From: Pelagomonas calceolata | Lineage: Eukaryota; Sar; Pelagophyceae; Pelagomonadales; Pelagomonadaceae | Assembly: GCA_918797485.1 (NCBI GenBank) | Contig: CAKKNE010000001.1 | Location: 5,580,001 to 5,644,000 of the forward strand | Length of the DNA stretch: 64,000 nt | Direction of reading: 5' to 3' | In this document: positions 61,580-64,000 of the stretch, in pieces | Position numbering within the stretch: the stretch's first letter is position 1 | Layout of the letters: the number at the start of each line of letters is the position of its first letter | Translations under genes and position numbers: made by a program | Notes under the pieces: model-generated | What the model was told of the DNA's origin: nothing | What the model saw: the letters and a program-made list of their open reading frames with translations, nothing else | Database searches by the model: none

Positions 61580-63047
61580 TCACACAAGCTCGAGGACGGC
61601 GTCGCGCAGCCGCTCTAGATCGTCGTCCGACGTATATACCGCGTGCGAGAGGCGGAGGAAGCCTCCATCCGGGAAGCCGCCGACGGCCGCCTCGACCCCA
61701 TAGCCGTCGCCTGTGTGGAAATCAACCCATGTGTCGGGTGCACCCGACAATTCTTCACTAAGTCATTTCTCGACGATGACGCGGCCGTGCTGGCTCTGTC
61801 GAGCGATGAGGAACCGGCATCGCCACGCCATCGAGCAGGCGGCGCGTCGATGGCGTGGAGGACGACGCGAAGATTCAGCACGAACGCGCCGTAAAATTTT
61901 GATTTCCACACAGGCCGTCGCGCAGCCGCGATCGGACGGAGTCGGGGCCGACGGGCTGCCCCGGTACGTCCCGAGATAAGTCGAGGCCCGCGGGTAAGCG
62001 CACCATACCCATGGATCCGAGACACTCCTCGTGGTACGGCGCGTCGACAGACCAAGCCGCGGACAACTCGTCGACGGCGCGCCGCAGGCCTACTCGATTG
62101 AACTCCGGCGTGGCGAGCCCGTCGAGCGACCGCCAGTCGCGGAGGTACGCCAACGCCGCCGGGACCGCGCGCATCGCGGCGTAGTCCCGCGTGCCCGTCC
62201 AGCGACACTCCGCCGCGAAGTCGCCCGCTCCCCAGGACGGAACGACGTGCCGCAGCCCACGGAGCGAGTGTAGGATCGTGGCCGTCGGCGCCGCGAACGC
62301 CCACTTGTGGAGGTTGGAGAAGAAGTAGTCCGCGCCGATGGCGTCGACGTTAATTGGAACCTGCCCCAGGGCGTGCGCGCCGTCCACCGCAACTTCAGCG
62401 ACGCCGCGGCGCCGACAGAGCGCCACCATCTCGGCGACGGGGCAGACAACAGCCGGTTGCGACGAAACATGATCGATGATTACGTAGCGCGGGTCGTGCT
62501 GTTTCAGTGCTTGGTCGAGCCAGTCCAGAATGTGCGCATGCGTCGTGCCCGGGAAGGGAAACGGCCACTCCTTGACGCGCTGCGGGCCGAAGGCCGCGAG
62601 CGCCGAGGCCTTGACGCCGCCGTAGGCGTTCGCAGGCAGCAGGACCGTGCCGTCCAGCTGACACCAGCGCCGGAAGACGATCGCGGCAGCCACTGTCGCG
62701 TTCTCCACGAGTGAAGTCTCCTCAGCCGGAGCGCCGATCGCGTCGGCCGCGGCGGCCGTCGCCTCTTGCAAGTCGGCGTCGAGCGCTCCCGAAAAGTAGT
62801 CCTCGTCCGGTTGCGCGAGCCAGCGCGCACGGCAAGCCTCCGTCGCTGCTAGAACCGGCGCGGGCGTGGCCCCAAACGAGCCGTGATTCAGCCGTGCAAT
62901 GCCAGGAGCATGGTGGTCGAAGTCCGATGCGAATTTCGCAGCGCTACGGCGCGTGAAGGTCGATGAAGAGGCTGCCCTCCTTGAGATGGCTGCCCTTGTT
63001 CTAGATACAGATGGCAGCTTCGTCAAAGGAAGCGAGCGCAGGCGCAT
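61580..63047 (-). CDS. class V PLP aminotransferase (isopenicillin-N-epimerase/cysteine-desulfurase-like), two exons
   Basis: Exon 1 61922-63047 and exon 2 61580-61710 give 418 aa. Ser/Arg-rich presequence, then LNHGSFGATPAPVLAATEAC, ENATVAAAIVFRRW, IIDHVSSQPAVVCPV, VDGAHALGQVPINVDAIGAD and SNLHKWAFAAP, whose Lys holds PLP. The second exon supplies GYGVEAAVGGFPDGGFLRLS and the normal end (HAVYTSDDDLERLRDAVLEL); without splicing the frame would end in introner sequence. The substrate is unknown; this epimerase-like group acts on cysteine or related amino acids. Confidence 0.88.
61711..61913 (-). mobile_element. intact introner element, 203 bp, perfect TIR and 8-bp duplication
   Basis: Both ends read CTGTGTGGAAATCAA inward (15 of 15 bases). 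The octamer GCCGTCGC stands on each side (61703-61710 and 61914-61921). Inside are CGCCATCGAGCAG and GCGTCGATGGCGTGGAGG and a small palindrome GTCGGGTGCACCCGAC. The intron is 61711-61921: on the gene strand it begins with the first target copy (GCGACGGC, a GC donor) and ends CACACAG. No protein is encoded, so mobility would need an outside transposase. Confidence 0.95.
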
Positions 63048-63345
63048 CGCATCAATATTTTGGGCTGCGGAATGCAGCGATTTGCCTCGATACGACCGTA
63101 CGCTCTCCTGTTTTATAAATACGCTTCCGAACTTGCTAGTATGTCTTACAGGCCGCTAGCTAATTCACTGAGCCTTATTGCCAGCACGCTACAAAGCCAT
63201 ACGAGTACCGCGCGGGTGCCGTTGGAAGCGTGACGCAACCGCCGCAACGCCTTGCGCTGGAACTCTGCGCTGGAACTCGGAGTTTTGCCGCTGCATAGCC
63301 AAAAAGGCTCTCACTGTGGCAAAGGCCATCTGAGGCGCGGACAAA
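63048..63345. other. 298-bp divergent promoter region
   Basis: It contains the CTAG palindrome at 63132-63161 and nothing else recognisable. Confidence 0.5.
63132..63161 (+). promoter_or_regulatory. CTAG palindrome promoter element, copy 11
   Basis: CTTGCTAGTATGTCTTACAG then GCCGCTAGCT. It is 85 bp upstream of the aminotransferase start and 185 bp upstream of the last gene. Confidence 0.6.
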
Positions 63346-64000
63346 ATGGTCACAGCGTACGGAAGTGACGTGGAAGCCATGAAGAGCAGCGTCCGCGCCA
63401 TGAGCGTCCGCGACCTCAAGGCGGCGCTGCTAGCGGAGGGCATGCCGCCGCAGACGCTGGCCACGTTCGTCGAGAAGAAGGAGTTCCAGGACCGGCTCAT
63501 CAGCAAGTGGCAGCAGAACATGATCAACGAAATGGCGTGTGGCCGCGGTCTCGGAGGCCCGGAGGAGATACGCGAGCAACTGAAGACGTTTCAGAAGCCC
63601 TCCGACGTGCCCGCGTCCGAGCGGATCCCGGACCTGCCCGACGACGTCGTGCTGGGCATCTACTGCTCATATCCGGCCGACGAGGTACCCGTCAGCGCGG
63701 CGACGCTCGAAGCGCTGAACGCCATCGTGTCCGGGGCGCCGTCGCCGCCGGAGGTGCGCGCGCGGTGGCCGCGCAGCGCGGGCGGAGGGGCGGACCCGGT
63801 CGCCAGCCTGCGCCTCTTCGACAGGGGCGACGCAAAGGTTCTGGCCTTTGCGTTCGACTCGCCCCGGGACGCGATGCTCTGGGTCTGGAAGGTCAACTAC
63901 CAGATCTTCGCGGGCGAAGGGGCGCTGCTCATCCACACGCAGAACCTGCCTCCCGAGTACCACGGCTTCCGCATCACGACGACGCTGCACTACATCATGA
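63346..64000 (+). CDS. SAP-like-helix protein, 3' end cut
   Basis: The frame opens at ATG 63346 and is still open at the window end (218 codons). MSVRDLKAALLAEGMPPQTL with ATFVEKKEFQDRLIS is a SAP/ARMET-type helix-turn-helix, used by MANF-like and DNA-binding proteins. The following 130 residues (PDLPDDVVLGIYCSYPADEV; VLAFAFDSPRDAMLWVWKVN) form an alpha/beta domain I do not recognise. Function unassigned. Confidence 0.6.
   Translation, partial: MVTAYGSDVEAMKSSVRAMSVRDLKAALLAEGMPPQTLATFVEKKEFQDRLISKWQQNMINEMACGRGLGGPEEIREQLKTFQKPSDVPASERIPDLPDDVVLGIYCSYPADEVPVSAATLEALNAIVSGAPSPPEVRARWPRSAGGGADPVASLRLFDRGDAKVLAFAFDSPRDAMLWVWKVNYQIFAGEGALLIHTQNLPPEYHGFRITTTLHYIM

Noticed and set aside
61711-61913. 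Introner interior read as protein (C-terminal CGNQNFTARSC of the aminotransferase)
   Set aside because: The normal family C-terminus lies beyond the element; the tail is read-through into the intron.
1-64000. tRNA, rRNA, snRNA, CRISPR, retrovirus-like or Polinton-like elements
   Set aside because: No conserved box, array, polymerase, integrase or capsid-type sequence was recognised on either strand.

Overview
The window is nuclear DNA of a compact, GC-rich alga, most likely a pelagophyte-type stramenopile (Aureococcus/Pelagomonas relatives). This is inferred from four signs. (1) About 46 mostly intronless genes lie on both strands with tiny gaps; one convergent pair shares stop-codon bases and others are 12-25 bp apart. 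(2) Several proteins carry secretory-type leaders ending in ASAF-like motifs, typical of complex-plastid targeting, for example an MGDG synthase. (3) Expanded families such as RING-CH/TPR, ankyrin and MYND/Sel1 proteins are present. (4) Several of the few introns look like introner elements: short DNA-transposon-like units with terminal CTGTGTGGAAATCAA repeats and 8-bp target duplications, a class known from pelagophytes and Micromonas. A radial-spoke protein 3 gene (plus a Tctex1 dynein light chain) points to a lineage that makes, or recently made, a flagellum.

Layout. 1-10 kb: FKBP-like/TPR tail-anchored protein (cut by the window edge), THUMP-type RNA methyltransferase, a plastid-leader unknown, an FHA protein, a CCR4/nocturnin-like EEP enzyme with a CCCH finger, a GT41 (SPY/OGT) enzyme fused to a methyltransferase-like domain, and a membrane RING ligase. 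10-20 kb: a basic unknown, an unassigned 1.5 kb stretch, an unknown spliced gene, mitochondrial ClpX, a coiled-coil membrane protein, a CCHC zinc-knuckle protein, a TPR-AHA1 co-chaperone and a RING-CH/TPR protein. 20-31 kb: GT92-like glycosyltransferase with a tiny tail-anchored ORF 5 nt upstream, a 2OG-Fe(II) dioxygenase-like protein, RPA32, a FoP-duplication RNA-export factor, MAD1, a pentameric ligand-gated channel fused to a WWE domain, a Cys-rich secreted protein and acyl-CoA-binding protein. 31-44 kb: radial spoke protein 3, a PH/PDZ-like coiled-coil protein, an unknown spliced gene, a TPR gene fragment, a TKL-like kinase, DNA ligase I, cytochrome c1 and an ADP/ATP-carrier-like protein. 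44-64 kb: an UIM/NPF/Smr protein, a bromodomain-like protein, ankyrin protein, MGDG synthase, Tctex1, a TrmB-like fusion, a plastid-type methyltransferase, an RRM/RGG protein, divergent histones H2B/H2A, a MYND/Sel1 protein, a nuclear FKBP, a papain-like unknown, a class V aminotransferase and a SAP-like protein (cut).

Two genome-scale signals stand out. First, a 24-30 bp imperfect palindrome (GCTAGTGTCTTACAGGCCGC then TAGC) recurs at least 13 times, almost always 50-300 bp upstream of a start codon and usually between divergent genes; it behaves like a shared promoter element. Second, the introner family appears at every stage of decay: a 203-bp unit with perfect terminal repeats and perfect 8-bp duplication, shorter or diverged units still working as introns, and solo cores between genes or inside a reading frame. 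In the units studied the target duplication supplies the 5' splice site (GT or GC) and the terminal repeat supplies the CAG acceptor.

The H2B-H2A pair is arranged as a large mirror image: about 92-bp inverted promoter arms and a 3' histone stem-loop beyond each gene, followed by a 131-bp near-perfect hairpin. No tRNA, rRNA, CRISPR, retrovirus-like or virus-like element was recognised.
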